From NCBI RefSeq assembly GCF_000373565.1, contig NZ_KB891802.1, forward strand, positions 117,644 to 181,643: 64,000 nt of DNA, given 5' to 3'. Every line of letters starts with the position of its first letter. Positions within the stretch are counted from its first letter, which is position 1. Below, piece after piece: positions 33,895 to 44,400 of this stretch. The translations under genes and the position numbers were made by a program. This DNA comes from Streptomyces sp. HmicA12. Its GTDB lineage: Bacteria; Actinomycetota; Actinomycetes; Streptomycetales; Streptomycetaceae. The notes under the pieces were generated by a model. That model saw only the letters and a list, made by a program, of their open reading frames with translations, ran no database searches and had not been told where the DNA came from.

Positions 33895-34382
33895 GCCGAC
33901 GCCGTCCCGTGCAGCGGCGGGGCGGGCGCGGGCCCGCGCGGCGGATGCAGGACGAGGCCCATCGCGCGCGCGTGCACGGCACGGACCCGCTCCATGGGAA
34001 GGCCGAGCAGCGCCGCGACCTGCTCCTCGCCGACCCCCTCGAAGAGCCGCAGTACGAGGATGAGGCGCTCCTGCGCGGAAAGATGCCGCAGCACACCGCC
34101 GTCACGGCGGGGCCGCGGCCAGGACAACCGGCTGCCCCGGGCGAAGCGGACGGCCAGGTCCTTGCGCGCGATGTCGTAGGGATCCTCCCCCCGAAGACGG
34201 TCCCAGGAGGCGTACGTCCGGGCGAGGGAGGCCGTGAGGAGCCGCCGCGCGCGGGGATTGTCGTCCGGGGCCTCGGCGGTCAGCAGCGTCGCGGCATGCA
34301 GCAGCCGTCCGGCCGCGCCCGCGACGAACGCCTCGAACTCGCGGGTGCGGCGGACATCCTTGGACGCCTGCCGTTCGCGCAC
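33891..34382 (-). CDS. Degenerate ECF sigma-factor-like protein
   Basis: 163 residues from GTG 34382 (start uncertain: the GAAGG is directly adjacent). Residues 15-95 resemble a weakened sigma region 2 (FEAFVAGAAGRLLHAATLLTAE...SLARTYASWDRLRGEDPYDIARKDLAVRFAR). Residues 105-150 are a region 4 HTH (LSAQERLILVLRLFEGVGEEQVAALLGLPMERVRAVHARAM), as in SigE-family ECF sigma factors. The -10 binding residues of region 2 are poorly kept, so it may be a sigma antagonist or a divergent sigma. It is coupled to a one-helix membrane protein. Confidence 0.7.
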   Translation of the reverse strand: MRERQASKDVRRTREFEAFVAGAAGRLLHAATLLTAEAPDDNPRARRLLTASLARTYASWDRLRGEDPYDIARKDLAVRFARGSRLSWPRPRRDGGVLRHLSAQERLILVLRLFEGVGEEQVAALLGLPMERVRAVHARAMGLVLHPPRGPAPAPPLHGTASA

Positions 34383-34471
34383 CCTTCATATGAGGCCTGC
34401 CGCGGCCCCCTGGTCAAGAGGCGGGAGCCGCGGCCGTCCGGACGACGGGGAGCTGTGCCGGGTCGGGCGGG

Positions 34472-34960
34472 TCAGGAATCCGCGGGCGGCGCGGCCTGGC
34501 CCGACTGGCGTGCCGAGAGGGCGGAGTTGAAGCGCGTGAGGAGCGCGCAGAACTGCTCGCGCTCCTGCGGACCCCAGTCCTCCGTCAACTGCGCCATCAA
34601 CTCCCGCCTCGACGAACGTACTTCGTCGAGGCGGGCGAGACCCCGCGGGGACAGCTGGAGCACCACGGCCCGGCCGTCCTCGGGATGCGAGGTGCGCTTG
34701 ACGAGACCCGTGTCGACGAGCGGGGCGACCTGGCGGGTCACCGTCGAGGAGTCGATCCCCATGCTCGCCGCAAGCGCTTTCACGCCCATCGGGCCTTCTT
34801 TGTCGAGGCGGTTGAGCAGCAGGTACGCGGCTCGGTCCATCGAGTTGCGCACCTGCCCGACCCCGCCGAGCCGGGTCTGTTCGGCGCGACGAGCGAAGAC
34901 CGCCACCTCGTGTTGCAGCGTGTCGAGGAGGCCGGTGTCGCCGGCGGTCGTCATGTCCAT
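34472..34960 (-). CDS. MarR-family transcriptional regulator
   Basis: 162 residues from ATG 34960 (MDMTTAGDTGLLDTLQHE), favoured over ATG 34981 because AGGAAA lies 2-7 nt upstream. The winged HTH is GPMGVKALAASMGIDSSTVTRQVAPLVDTGLVKRTSHPEDGRAVVLQLSPRG split over residues about 55-105. It is divergent from the threonine dehydratase gene, with three TTGCAC repeats in the gap. The target gene and ligand are not evident. Confidence 0.9.
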   Translation of the reverse strand: MDMTTAGDTGLLDTLQHEVAVFARRAEQTRLGGVGQVRNSMDRAAYLLLNRLDKEGPMGVKALAASMGIDSSTVTRQVAPLVDTGLVKRTSHPEDGRAVVLQLSPRGLARLDEVRSSRRELMAQLTEDWGPQEREQFCALLTRFNSALSARQSGQAAPPADS

Positions 34961-35014
34961 CGTTTCCTGTGGTGTGGGCATGGCCGGGGGCTCACTTCAT
35001 GCGTGGGTGGTGGA

Positions 35015-35046
35015 TTGCACGGGACTTGCACTGAATGAACTTGCAC
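35015..35046. promoter_or_regulatory. Three TTGCAC direct repeats before the MarR gene
   Basis: TTGCAC occurs at 35015-35020, 35026-35031 and 35041-35046. TTGCA half-sites are common in MarR operators, and this cluster lies 55 bp upstream of the MarR start codon, so autoregulation is a reasonable guess. Confidence 0.5.
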
Positions 35047-35169
35047 GGAATTACGAGATTGGCCCACAGGGTACGCGGCGAAAGCGCTGGCCGTACCGGC
35101 CGTGCGCAATCCGGTCTCGGAGCGTGAACATCCCGAGTCACGTACGGCGTGAGCTGCGAGACTTCAGTC

Positions 35170-36429
<1,260 letters not shown>

Positions 36430-36457
36430 GCCAGGAGACGTAAATCCGTTGCAGAGA

Positions 36458-36471
36458 CGCGATGCATCGCG
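36458..36471. promoter_or_regulatory. Perfect 14-bp palindrome upstream of the DrrAB-type exporter
   Basis: CGCGATGCATCGCG (36458-36471), 112 bp upstream of the ATPase start. TCGCGA-rich palindromes are bound by PadR-type repressors in actinobacteria; no such regulator gene is adjacent. Confidence 0.45.
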
Positions 36472-36582
36472 ATAGCGTACGGGTCCTTCACCCTTTCGCC
36501 GGGCGCGTATGAACCGGCAAATCTAGACTTTCTCCACATGTAGGCCGCTTTAGGTAATTCGCCCAACCAACTGGGGGACCAC

Positions 36583-37554
36583 ATGCCAGGCGCCATCTAC
36601 GCCGAAGGTCTGGTGAAGACCTTCGGCGATGTCAGGGCTCTGGACGGCGTAGATCTCGACGTACCGGAAGGCACCGTCCTGGGCCTGCTCGGGCCGAACG
36701 GAGCGGGCAAGACGACGGCGGTGCGCTGCCTGACGACCCTGCTGACGCCGGACAGCGGCAAGGCGGTCGTCGCGGGCATCGACGTACTGAAGCATCCGAA
36801 CGAGGTACGGCGCTCCATCGGCCTGTCCGGGCAGTTCGCCGCCGTCGACGAGTACCTGACCGGCCGCGAGAACCTGCAGATGGTCGGCCAGCTCTACCAG
36901 ATGAGGGCCAAGGAGGCGAAGGCCCGCGCGGGCGAGCTCCTCGACCGGTTCCACCTCGCGGACGCCGCCGACCGCCCCTCCAAGACGTACTCCGGGGGCA
37001 TGCGCCGCCGCCTCGACCTCGCGGCCGCGCTCGTCGTCTCCCCGCCCGTGATGTTCATGGACGAGCCGACCACCGGCCTCGACCCGGTCAACCGGCAGCA
37101 GCTGTGGGAGGTCATCCAGGAGCTGGTGGCGGGCGGCACGACGCTGCTCCTCACCACCCAGTACCTGGAGGAGGCCGACCACCTGGCCCACGACATCTGC
37201 GTCGTCGACCACGGCCGCGTCATCGCCCGCGGCACCTCCGACCAGCTCAAGGCGCAGACCGGCGGCGAGCGCGTCGAGGTCGTCGTGCACGAGCGCGAGC
37301 ACATCGAGGCGGCCGCCGAGGTGCTGCGCGGCTACGGCAAGGGCGAGGTCGCCACCGAGCAGCACACCCGCAAGCTGACCGTCCCGGTCACCGGCGGCGC
37401 GAAGCTCCTCGCGGAGGTCATCCGCGACCTGGACGCGCGGGGCATCGAGATCGACGACATCGGGCTGCGCCGCCCGACCCTCGACGACGTGTTCATCTCG
37501 CTGACGGGACACGTGGCCGAGGAGACCGACGCGACCGAGGAGGCCGCGAAATGA
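36583..37554 (+). CDS. DrrA-type ABC exporter ATP-binding protein
   Basis: 323 residues: Walker A GPNGAGKTTAVR, signature SGGMRRR, Walker B VMFMDEPTTGLDPVNR, followed by the DrrA-family C-terminal domain (VEVVVHEREHIEAAAEVLRGYG...LDDVFISLTGH). GGGGGA is 6 nt before the ATG. Such ATPases power the export of drugs or lipids together with an ABC-2 permease, whose gene overlaps this one by 4 bp. The exported compound is not known. Confidence 0.93.
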   Translation: MPGAIYAEGLVKTFGDVRALDGVDLDVPEGTVLGLLGPNGAGKTTAVRCLTTLLTPDSGKAVVAGIDVLKHPNEVRRSIGLSGQFAAVDEYLTGRENLQMVGQLYQMRAKEAKARAGELLDRFHLADAADRPSKTYSGGMRRRLDLAAALVVSPPVMFMDEPTTGLDPVNRQQLWEVIQELVAGGTTLLLTTQYLEEADHLAHDICVVDHGRVIARGTSDQLKAQTGGERVEVVVHEREHIEAAAEVLRGYGKGEVATEQHTRKLTVPVTGGAKLLAEVIRDLDARGIEIDDIGLRRPTLDDVFISLTGHVAEETDATEEAAK

Positions 37555-38414
37555 GCATCGTCACCGACGCCCCGAAGCTCGCCCCGCGCCCCGCGGGCGG
37601 CGTCGGCCAGTCCGTCCGGGACTCGCTGGTCGTCGCGAAGCGGAACCTGATCCGGATGACGCGGATCCCCGAGATGATCCTCTTCGGGATCATCCAGCCG
37701 GTGATGTTCGTGGTGCTGTTCACGTACGTCTTCGGCGGCTCGATCGCCATTCCGGGCGCCGGCGTCAGCGCCAGTGCCTACAAGGAATTCCTGATGGCCG
37801 GCATCTTCGCGCAGACGGTCACCTTCGCCACGGCGGGTGCGGGTGCGGGCATCGCGGACGACATGGCGAAAGGGCTGATCGACCGGTTCCGGTCGCTGCC
37901 GATGGCGCGCGGCGCGGTGCTGACCGGGCGCACGCTGGCGGACCTCGTGCAGACCGCCGTGACCCTCGCCGTGCTGGCCGTCGTCGCCCTGCTCGTCGGC
38001 TGGCGCACGCACACGAACATCGGTGAGGTGCTCGGCGGATTCGGTCTGCTCCTGCTCCTCGGCTACGCGTTCACCTGGATCGGCGCGCTGATCGGCCTGT
38101 CGGTGCGCACTCCGGAGGCGGCGACCTCGGGCGGCCTGATCTGGCTGTTCCCGCTGACCTTCATCTCGAACGCGTTCGTGCCGGTCAACGGCATGCCGAA
38201 GTTCCTCCAGTACGTGGCCGAGTGGAACCCGTTCAGTGCCACGGTGGCGGCGGCGCGCGAGCTGTTCGGCAACACGATCGACGGCGTCCCGCAGTCGGTG
38301 ACGGGTGCCTGGCCGATGGAGCACCCGGTCTGGGCGTCCCTGATCTGGTCCGTCCTGATCATCGTCGTCTTCCGCACCCTCGCGGTGCGCAAGTACCGGA
38401 AGGCTGCTGTCTGA
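37551..38414 (+). CDS. ABC-2 (DrrB-type) exporter permease
   Basis: 287 residues from ATG 37551, which overlaps the ATPase stop as ATGA. Six membrane helices are visible (MILFGIIQPVMFVVLFTYVFGG, FLMAGIFAQTVTFATAG, AVTLAVLAVVALLVGW, GFGLLLLLGYAFTWIGALIGL, SGGLIWLFPLTFISNAFVPV, LIWSVLIIVVFRTLAV) and the ABC-2 core signature RFRSLPMARGAVLTGRTLADL. It pairs with the DrrA-type ATPase. A 46-bp palindromic terminator follows. Confidence 0.92.
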   Translation: MSIVTDAPKLAPRPAGGVGQSVRDSLVVAKRNLIRMTRIPEMILFGIIQPVMFVVLFTYVFGGSIAIPGAGVSASAYKEFLMAGIFAQTVTFATAGAGAGIADDMAKGLIDRFRSLPMARGAVLTGRTLADLVQTAVTLAVLAVVALLVGWRTHTNIGEVLGGFGLLLLLGYAFTWIGALIGLSVRTPEAATSGGLIWLFPLTFISNAFVPVNGMPKFLQYVAEWNPFSATVAAARELFGNTIDGVPQSVTGAWPMEHPVWASLIWSVLIIVVFRTLAVRKYRKAAV

Positions 38415-38416
38415 CG

Positions 38417-38462
38417 ACGCGAGAGGGGCCCCGCGACGATCGTCGCGGGGCCCCTCTCGCGT
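38417..38462. terminator. 46-bp perfect palindrome between convergent drrB and greA
   Basis: ACGCGAGAGGGGCCCCGCG leads into a fully symmetrical sequence centred between 38439 and 38440, each arm 23 bp. As RNA it forms one long hairpin on either strand, so it can stop transcripts from both convergent genes. Confidence 0.85.
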
Positions 38463-38475
38463 GTTCTGCGTGCGG

Positions 38476-38973
38476 TCAGCCGTTGTACGGCTCCGCGCGG
38501 AGGATCTTGACCGAGGCCATCTTGCCGTTCGGCAGCTCGTACTCGGCGTCCTCGCCGACCTTCTTGCCGTTCACGCCCGAGCCGAGCGGCGACTGCGGCG
38601 AGTACGTCTCGATGTCGGAGCTCGCGTACTCGCGGGAGGCGAGCAGGAACTCGAGGGTGTCGTCCTCGTCGCCGTCGAAGGCGATCGTGACGACCATGCC
38701 GGGCGCGACGACGCCGGACGCGGCCGGGGCCTCACCGACCTTGGCCTTCTCCAGGAGCTGAGTCAGCTGGCGGATGCGGAGCTCCTGCTTGCCCTGCTCC
38801 TCCTTGGCCGCGTGGTACCCGCCGTTCTCGCGCAGGTCGCCCTCCTCGCGCGCCGCAGCGATCTTCTGCGTGACTTCCTCGCGCGCGGGACCAGACAGGT
38901 ACGCCAGCTCGTCCCTGAGCTTGGTGTACGCCTCCTGCGTCAGCCAGGTGACGTCTTCGCTGGTCTGGGTCAC
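38476..38973 (-). CDS. greA: Transcription elongation factor GreA
   Basis: 165 residues from GTG 38973 (MTQTSEDVTWLTQEAYTKLRDEL), with GAGGAG 7 nt upstream; the longer in-frame start is rejected. N-terminal coiled coil contains AREEGDLRENGGYHAAKEEQG, the acidic tip of which (DLRENGGY) reaches the polymerase active site. The C-terminal FKBP-like domain ends GKKVGEDAEYELPNGKMASVKILRA. It stimulates cleavage of backtracked RNA by RNA polymerase. Confidence 0.96.
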   Translation of the reverse strand: MTQTSEDVTWLTQEAYTKLRDELAYLSGPAREEVTQKIAAAREEGDLRENGGYHAAKEEQGKQELRIRQLTQLLEKAKVGEAPAASGVVAPGMVVTIAFDGDEDDTLEFLLASREYASSDIETYSPQSPLGSGVNGKKVGEDAEYELPNGKMASVKILRAEPYNG

Positions 38974-39130
38974 AGGTCGCTCCTCGTAGGTACTGGGAAT
39001 ACAAAGCATCGCCCTACCCAGAAGGATGTTCCCTCTCGGGTGGGCGAAACCACGAGCCTAACAATTCCCGTGCCCCAGGGGGAGGACATAAGGCATCAGT
39101 TTTACGTCAACGCAGGTCAGCCACGGCGTA

Positions 39131-39538
39131 TTAGTCGGCGTGGCAGCCGACCAGCTCGGCGGTCGTGCCCTTGCCCCCGGCCGTACGCAGCGTGACGACC
39201 TTGTCGATCCGGCCCTGCTGCTGAGCGAAGTGGAAGTCGGCCCGGCCGACCTCGGCGCCCTCCGCGGTCTGCGAGCGGATCGTGCAGTACCCGGTGGCGT
39301 CGGTGTCCTTGCGGATCTCCAGGTGGACCCGGACGTGGTCGTCGTACGTCTTGAAGGCGATGACCTCGCCGCTGAAGGTGTTCTCGCCGACGTAGTACCA
39401 GCCGAACCAGGCCATCATCGCGGCGAACAGCGTGCCGAGGACGATCGCGGCGACCTTGAGCTTGCGGTCGGCGCGGGCGTCGGCGGAGCGGGACGAGCCG
39501 TAGCGTCCCTCGGGCCGCTGCTGCTGCACGGCGCTCAT
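39131..39538 (-). CDS. DUF4307 membrane protein
   Basis: 135 residues from ATG 39538 (MSAVQQQRPEGRYGSS). One membrane helix (LKVAAIVLGTLFAAMMAWFGWYYV) is followed by an outside beta-rich domain with two Cys (DATGYCTIRSQ; LVGCHAD) that could form a disulfide. DUF4307 is an actinobacterial family that is repeatedly found divergent from the mycothiol amidase gene mca, as here, but its role is not known. Confidence 0.9.
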   Translation of the reverse strand: MSAVQQQRPEGRYGSSRSADARADRKLKVAAIVLGTLFAAMMAWFGWYYVGENTFSGEVIAFKTYDDHVRVHLEIRKDTDATGYCTIRSQTAEGAEVGRADFHFAQQQGRIDKVVTLRTAGGKGTTAELVGCHAD

Positions 39539-39668
39539 CAGCCAGTTCCTCTCAAAACGCCCGCCAACATGTGGGCACCGGAATTTTCCGCCCCCCGGTT
39601 CGGTCACTATAGAAGCCGCCCATCGCACCGAAACACACCGGGCGCCCCATCTCACCGAGGATCTTGTC

Positions 39669-40550
39669 TTGACTGAGCAGCTGCGACTGATGGCCGTTCA
39701 CGCACACCCCGACGACGAATCGTCCAAGGGCGCGGCCACCATGGCCAAGTACGTGTCCGAGGGGGTGGACGTGCACGTCGTGACCTGCACGGGAGGCGAG
39801 CGCGGCTCGATCCTCAACCCGAAGCTCCAGGGAGACAAGTACATCGAGGAGAACATCCACGAGGTACGTCGCAAGGAGATGGAGGAGGCCCGCGAGATCC
39901 TGGGCGTCAAGCAGGACTGGCTGGGATTCGTCGACTCGGGCCTGCCCGAGGGCGACCCGCTGCCGCCGCTGCCCGAGGGCTGCTTCGCCCTCGAGGACGT
40001 CGACGTCGCGGCCGGGCGGCTGGTGCAGCAGATCCGCTCGTTCCGTCCGCAGGTCATCACGACGTACGACGAGAACGGCGGCTACCCGCACCCCGACCAC
40101 ATCATGACCCACAAGATCACGATGGTGGCCTTCGACGGAGCGAACGACCCGGTCAAGTACCCCGAGGACGAGTTCGGCCCGGTCTTCCAGCCGTCGAAGC
40201 TCTACTACAACCAGGGCTTCAACAAGCCGCGCACCCTCGCCCTGCACCAGGCGATGCTGGACCGCGGCCTGGAGTCGCCGTACGCGGACTGGCTCAAGCG
40301 CTGGGACGAGTTCAACCGGGTGGAGCGCACGCTCACCACGCACGTGCCGTGCGCCGAGTTCTATGAGATCCGCGACAAGGCGCTCATCGCGCACGCCACG
40401 CAGATCGACCCCGACGGCGGCTGGTTCCGCGTCCCGATGGAGATCCAGAAGGAGGTCTGGCCGACCGAGGAGTACGAGCTCGCGAAGTCGCTCGTCGATA
40501 CCTCCCTCCCCGAGGACGACCTCTTCGCGGGCGTCCGTCACAATGCCTGA
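39669..40550 (+). CDS. mca: Mycothiol S-conjugate amidase Mca
   Basis: 293 residues from TTG 39669, with GAGGA 7 nt upstream. Metal-binding and catalytic motifs of the PIG-L/LmbE fold are at AVHAHPDDESSKGA (His13, Asp15, Asp16) and ENGGYPHPDHIMTH. Mca cleaves S-conjugates of mycothiol, giving a mercapturic acid for export and GlcN-Ins for reuse; this detoxifies electrophiles and some antibiotics in actinobacteria. The sequence is the full family length. A small membrane-protein gene follows directly. Confidence 0.95.
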   Translation: MTEQLRLMAVHAHPDDESSKGAATMAKYVSEGVDVHVVTCTGGERGSILNPKLQGDKYIEENIHEVRRKEMEEAREILGVKQDWLGFVDSGLPEGDPLPPLPEGCFALEDVDVAAGRLVQQIRSFRPQVITTYDENGGYPHPDHIMTHKITMVAFDGANDPVKYPEDEFGPVFQPSKLYYNQGFNKPRTLALHQAMLDRGLESPYADWLKRWDEFNRVERTLTTHVPCAEFYEIRDKALIAHATQIDPDGGWFRVPMEIQKEVWPTEEYELAKSLVDTSLPEDDLFAGVRHNA

Positions 40551-40551
40551 T

Positions 40552-40782
40552 GTGACTGCGAATCTGGCATTGACCCATCTCGTCCCTCTGGCCGCCGAGG
40601 TGGACGAGGACAAGGTGACCCCGGGCGTGCTCGGCTTCATCGTCTTCGCCGTGATGGCCCTGGCCGTGTGGGGTCTGATGAAGTCGATGAACAAGCACAT
40701 GCGGAAGGTCGACTTCAAGGACAAGTCGTCCGATCAGGCGGCCTCCGAGCCGGCCGGCGACGACGCCCGCACCTCGGCCTGA
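40552..40782 (+). CDS. Small single-pass membrane protein downstream of mca
   Basis: 76 residues from GTG 40552 (MTANLALTHLVPLAAEVD), one base after the mca stop; an overlapping ATG at 40543 is an alternative. One membrane helix (GVLGFIVFAVMALAVWGLM) and a polar tail (FKDKSSDQAASEPAGDDARTSA). The tight junction means cotranslation with mca. No family assigned. It might help membrane placement of the detoxification pathway, but nothing in the sequence proves it. Confidence 0.8.
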   Translation: MTANLALTHLVPLAAEVDEDKVTPGVLGFIVFAVMALAVWGLMKSMNKHMRKVDFKDKSSDQAASEPAGDDARTSA

Positions 40783-40827
40783 CACCTCCGTTTCCGCACG
40801 CGGGGACCGGGTCACGGCCGACGGGTC

Positions 40828-40853
40828 GGCCGGGGCTGAGCACGGCCCCGGCC
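40828..40853 (+). terminator. GC hairpin after the mca operon
   Basis: GGCCGGGGC (40828-40836), 8-nt loop, GCCCCGGCC (40845-40853). Confidence 0.65.
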
Positions 40854-40890
40854 CGCGATGAGTTCTCGCGGCGCGGGGAGTCGTACAGGT

Positions 40891-41472
40891 ATGAGCCCTG
40901 TACTGATGCACGCAGTCGTTTCCGTGGACGGATTCATCGCTGATGCCGACGACCAGGTCGGCGCCCTCTTCGACTGGTACGGCAACGGCGAGGTGCCGCT
41001 CGTCGAGGGGGCCGGCTTCCGGGTCTCCAAGGCGTCCGCCGAGTACACCCGGCCGATGTGGGAGAGCCTCGGCGTGACCGTCATGGGGCGCCGCCTCTTC
41101 GACCTCACCGACGGCTGGGACGCGAAGCCGCCCGCCGGTGAGCACGTCGTCGTGGTCTCGCACCGGCCGCGGCCCGCGGACTGGCACCCCGAGGCGTCCC
41201 ACTACCACTTCGTCGGTGACGTGACCGAGGCGATCACCACGGCGAAGGAGCTCGCGGGCGAGCGGTCCGTGGCCGTCACCGCGGGCGACATCGGCGGCCA
41301 GGCGTTCGCCCTCGGCCTGATCGACGTGGTGGCGATGGACGTCGCCCCGGTCGTCCTCGGCTCCGGCAAGCGCTTCTTCGGCGCCACCGAGGGCGAGCGG
41401 CTCCTGGACGACCCGCATGTGATCGTCCAGGGCGACCGGGTGCTGCACCTGCAGTACCGGGTGCGGCGCTAG
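40891..41472 (+). CDS. Dihydrofolate reductase-like (RibD C-terminal fold) protein
   Basis: 193 residues from ATG 40891 (MSPVLMHAVVSVDGFIADADD). The start segment VSVDGFIAD, GVTVMGRRLFDLTDGW and VTAGDIGGQAFALGLID are those of the dihydrofolate-reductase/riboflavin-reductase superfamily of small NADPH-dependent reductases common in actinobacteria. It lacks the folate-binding residues of true DHFR, so the substrate is unknown. It converges with the STAND ATPase: the two stop codons abut at 41472/41473. Confidence 0.88.
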   Translation: MSPVLMHAVVSVDGFIADADDQVGALFDWYGNGEVPLVEGAGFRVSKASAEYTRPMWESLGVTVMGRRLFDLTDGWDAKPPAGEHVVVVSHRPRPADWHPEASHYHFVGDVTEAITTAKELAGERSVAVTAGDIGGQAFALGLIDVVAMDVAPVVLGSGKRFFGATEGERLLDDPHVIVQGDRVLHLQYRVRR

Positions 41473-44400
41473 CTACCCCTGCTCCGCGCCGACCACCACC
41501 CCCATCACGTCCCGTGCGTGCCGGTTCGGGACCATGCCGAGGCGCCAGGCCTGCCAGCCCGACTCCAGGTCCGTGCCGCGCTCCAGGAGCAGCTGGTAGG
41601 CCTCCACGTAGTCGTCGAGTTTGCCGTCGCGCGTGGGGTGGCCGGCGCGGGCGAGCTGGGACAGCTCCTCCTGGGCGACGGCCGTGCCGATCTCCGAGCC
41701 GCCCGGTGACGCGTAGGGGAGGAGGGTGCAGCGCAGGAAGACCGCCCAGTCCTCGCCGCGCCGGTCGCCGTACGAGGAGAAGAGCGCCGCCGCCTCCTCG
41801 CACAGGGACAGCGCCTGCTGGAGGCGGGCGTTGCCCGCGTCGACGACCGCGAGCTCCAGGCACGTCCAGGCCTCGCCGTGCGCGACGCCGATGCGCTGGA
41901 AGTCGGCGCGGGCGTCGACGAGGAGCTGGCGGGCGAAGCCGGAGTTGCGCAGCGACCCGGTCTGCAGGGCCCGCTGGTCACGGGTGACGCGCGCCGAGTG
42001 GTGGCGGGCGCAGCCCAGCCCGTAGACGTCCCGCATCCGGGAGAACATGGTGCGGGAGCGCTCCAGCTCGCGGACGGCCTGGTCGAGGTTGCCGGTCTCC
42101 TCCAGGGCCTGGCCCAGGTAGTAGTACGTCCAGGCCTCGCCGCGCGCGTCCTCGTTGTCCCGGTGCCGGGACGCGGCCTGGTGCAGGCCGTCGACGGCCA
42201 GCGAGGCGTCGCCGTCGATCAGGCGGGCGCGGGCCAGCTGGGTCAGCGCCCAGGCCTCGCCGCGGGCGTCGCGCGTACGCCCGTACAGATCGAGCGCCGA
42301 CCTCAACTCCTCGTCCGCGCGCGGGACATCGCCCATCCGCAGGCGCAGCTGGCCCAGCTGGAAGTGGGCCCAGGCCTCGCCGTGCAGGGACTCGTTCTCG
42401 CGGTGCAGGGCGAGGGCGTCGGTGAGGAGGGCGAGGGATTCACGGACGTGGGCGCGGTCGCGTTCGACGGCCGCGAGCGCGTGCAGGGTCCAGCCGCGGT
42501 CGCCGTTGGTCTCGGGCGTCGTCTGGAGGGCCAGCGCCTCCCGCAACTTCGCTGTGGCCTCGGTGAGTTGGCCCTGGTGGTGCAGGGTGATGCCCAGCGA
42601 ACACAGGGCACGGGCCTCGCCCGCCTGGTGGTGTGCCTCGCGGTACAGGTCGACCACGGACGACAGCGTCGTACGCGCCTTGTCGAGCTCGCCGAGCTGG
42701 CGGGCCGCGATGCCGGTGCGCCACTGGACCGAGCGCACGAGCAGGCCCTGGTCGATGGCCTGTGTCAACTCGCTGATCTCACCCAAACGGTAGAGGTCGC
42801 CGCGCAGCAGGCAGTAGTCGCACAGGGCGCCGAGCAGGCCGAGCACCGCGTCCTGGTTGACCCCCTCCGCGTGCCGCAGCGCCGCCGTGATGAAGCTCGA
42901 CTCGTCGTCCAGCCAGCGCAGGGCGGCGTCCAGCGACGTGAAGCCGTGCGGGCCCATCTGGCCCGCGCGGGTGGACATGTTGCCGTCGACCAGGCGGATG
43001 ACGGAGTCGGCGAGTTCGGCGTAGCTCTTGATCAGGCGTTCCTGCGCCGCCGTGCGCTCCCGCGGCTCCTCCTCGTCGGCGAGCCGGGCCTGCGCGAAGG
43101 AGCGGACGAGGTCGTGCAGACGGTAACGACTGCCGCGGACGTGGTCGACGAGACCCGCGCGGGCCAGGGCGGTCAGATGCCGGGTGGCCTCCGTGTCGTC
43201 GGTGGCCAGCAGGGCGGCCGCCGCGGCCGCGCCGAGCGAGGCCCGGCCCGCGAGCGCGAGACGGCGCAGCAGGCGCCGGGCCGCGTCGGACTGGTCGCTG
43301 TAGCGCAGCCACAGGACGCGCTCGACCGGGTCGACGGGCCCGTACGCGCTCAGGTCGGTGGCCAGCTGGCGGGGTGTGCGCGGTCCGATGGCGGACCCCG
43401 CGATGCGCAGCGCCAGCGGCAGGCCGCCGCACAACTCCCTTACGGCGTCGGTCGATTCGGCGTCGTAGGGACCGCCGGTGTCCTCGGCCGCCTCGCGCAG
43501 CAGCTCCTCCGCGCCCGCCGCGTCGAGCGCCTCGACGGGCAGGTGGTGCACCCAGGCGGGGATGTCCTCGCCGAGCTCCAGCGGCTCCCGCGAGGTCACG
43601 ATCACGAGGCTGTCGGAGCGCTCGGGGACGAGGGTGCGCACCTGCCGCGCGTCGTCGGCGTCGTCGAGCACGATCGTGACGGGAAGCCCGGTCAGGTGCT
43701 GGTGGTACAGCTCGCTGAGCCGTTTGACCTGCTGTTCCTGCGTGGAGCGCTCACGGAAGAGCAGTTGCTCGCGCGGTGCGCCCAGCCGGTTCAGCAGATG
43801 CAGCAGCGCGTCCCGCGTCGACAGCGTGGGCGCGTCCGCCCGGTCCCCGCGCAGGTCCACCACGCACGCCCCGCGGAACTGGTCCCGCACCGCGTGCGCC
43901 GCCCGTACGGCGAGTGTCGTGCGGCCCGCGCCCGGCGCCCCGTGCAGCACGACGACCGTCGGCTTCGTCTCCGTACTGGCCCGCGCCGCGTGCACCCACT
44001 GCGCGATCCGCGCCATGGCGGCCCGCCGCCCCGCGAACGGGCCCTGCGGCTCCGGCAGTTGGCCGAACGACTGCTCCAGGACGCTGCGGCGGCGCGCGGC
44101 CGCGCTCTTGTCGGTCCTGCGCATCCCGGGCACGGCCTTCTTCACCCCGGCCGGACCGGTGGACGCGGCGAGTACCCGCTGCTGGTCGAGGAAGGGCCGG
44201 ATGCCCCGCACCTCCAGCGCGGTCAGCCACTGGAGCCGCAGCTGCTCGGGCCCGCCCGGCTGGTTCCTCGCGCCCGCGCTGCGGCTGGCGGCCGGCACGT
44301 GCGCCGCCGTCACCTTGACGACCGTGGCGGCCGCGCCGAGAACCGCGACACTCGCCCCGACACCCACGGCGATCCCGGTCCCGGTGCCGAGGATCAGGTC

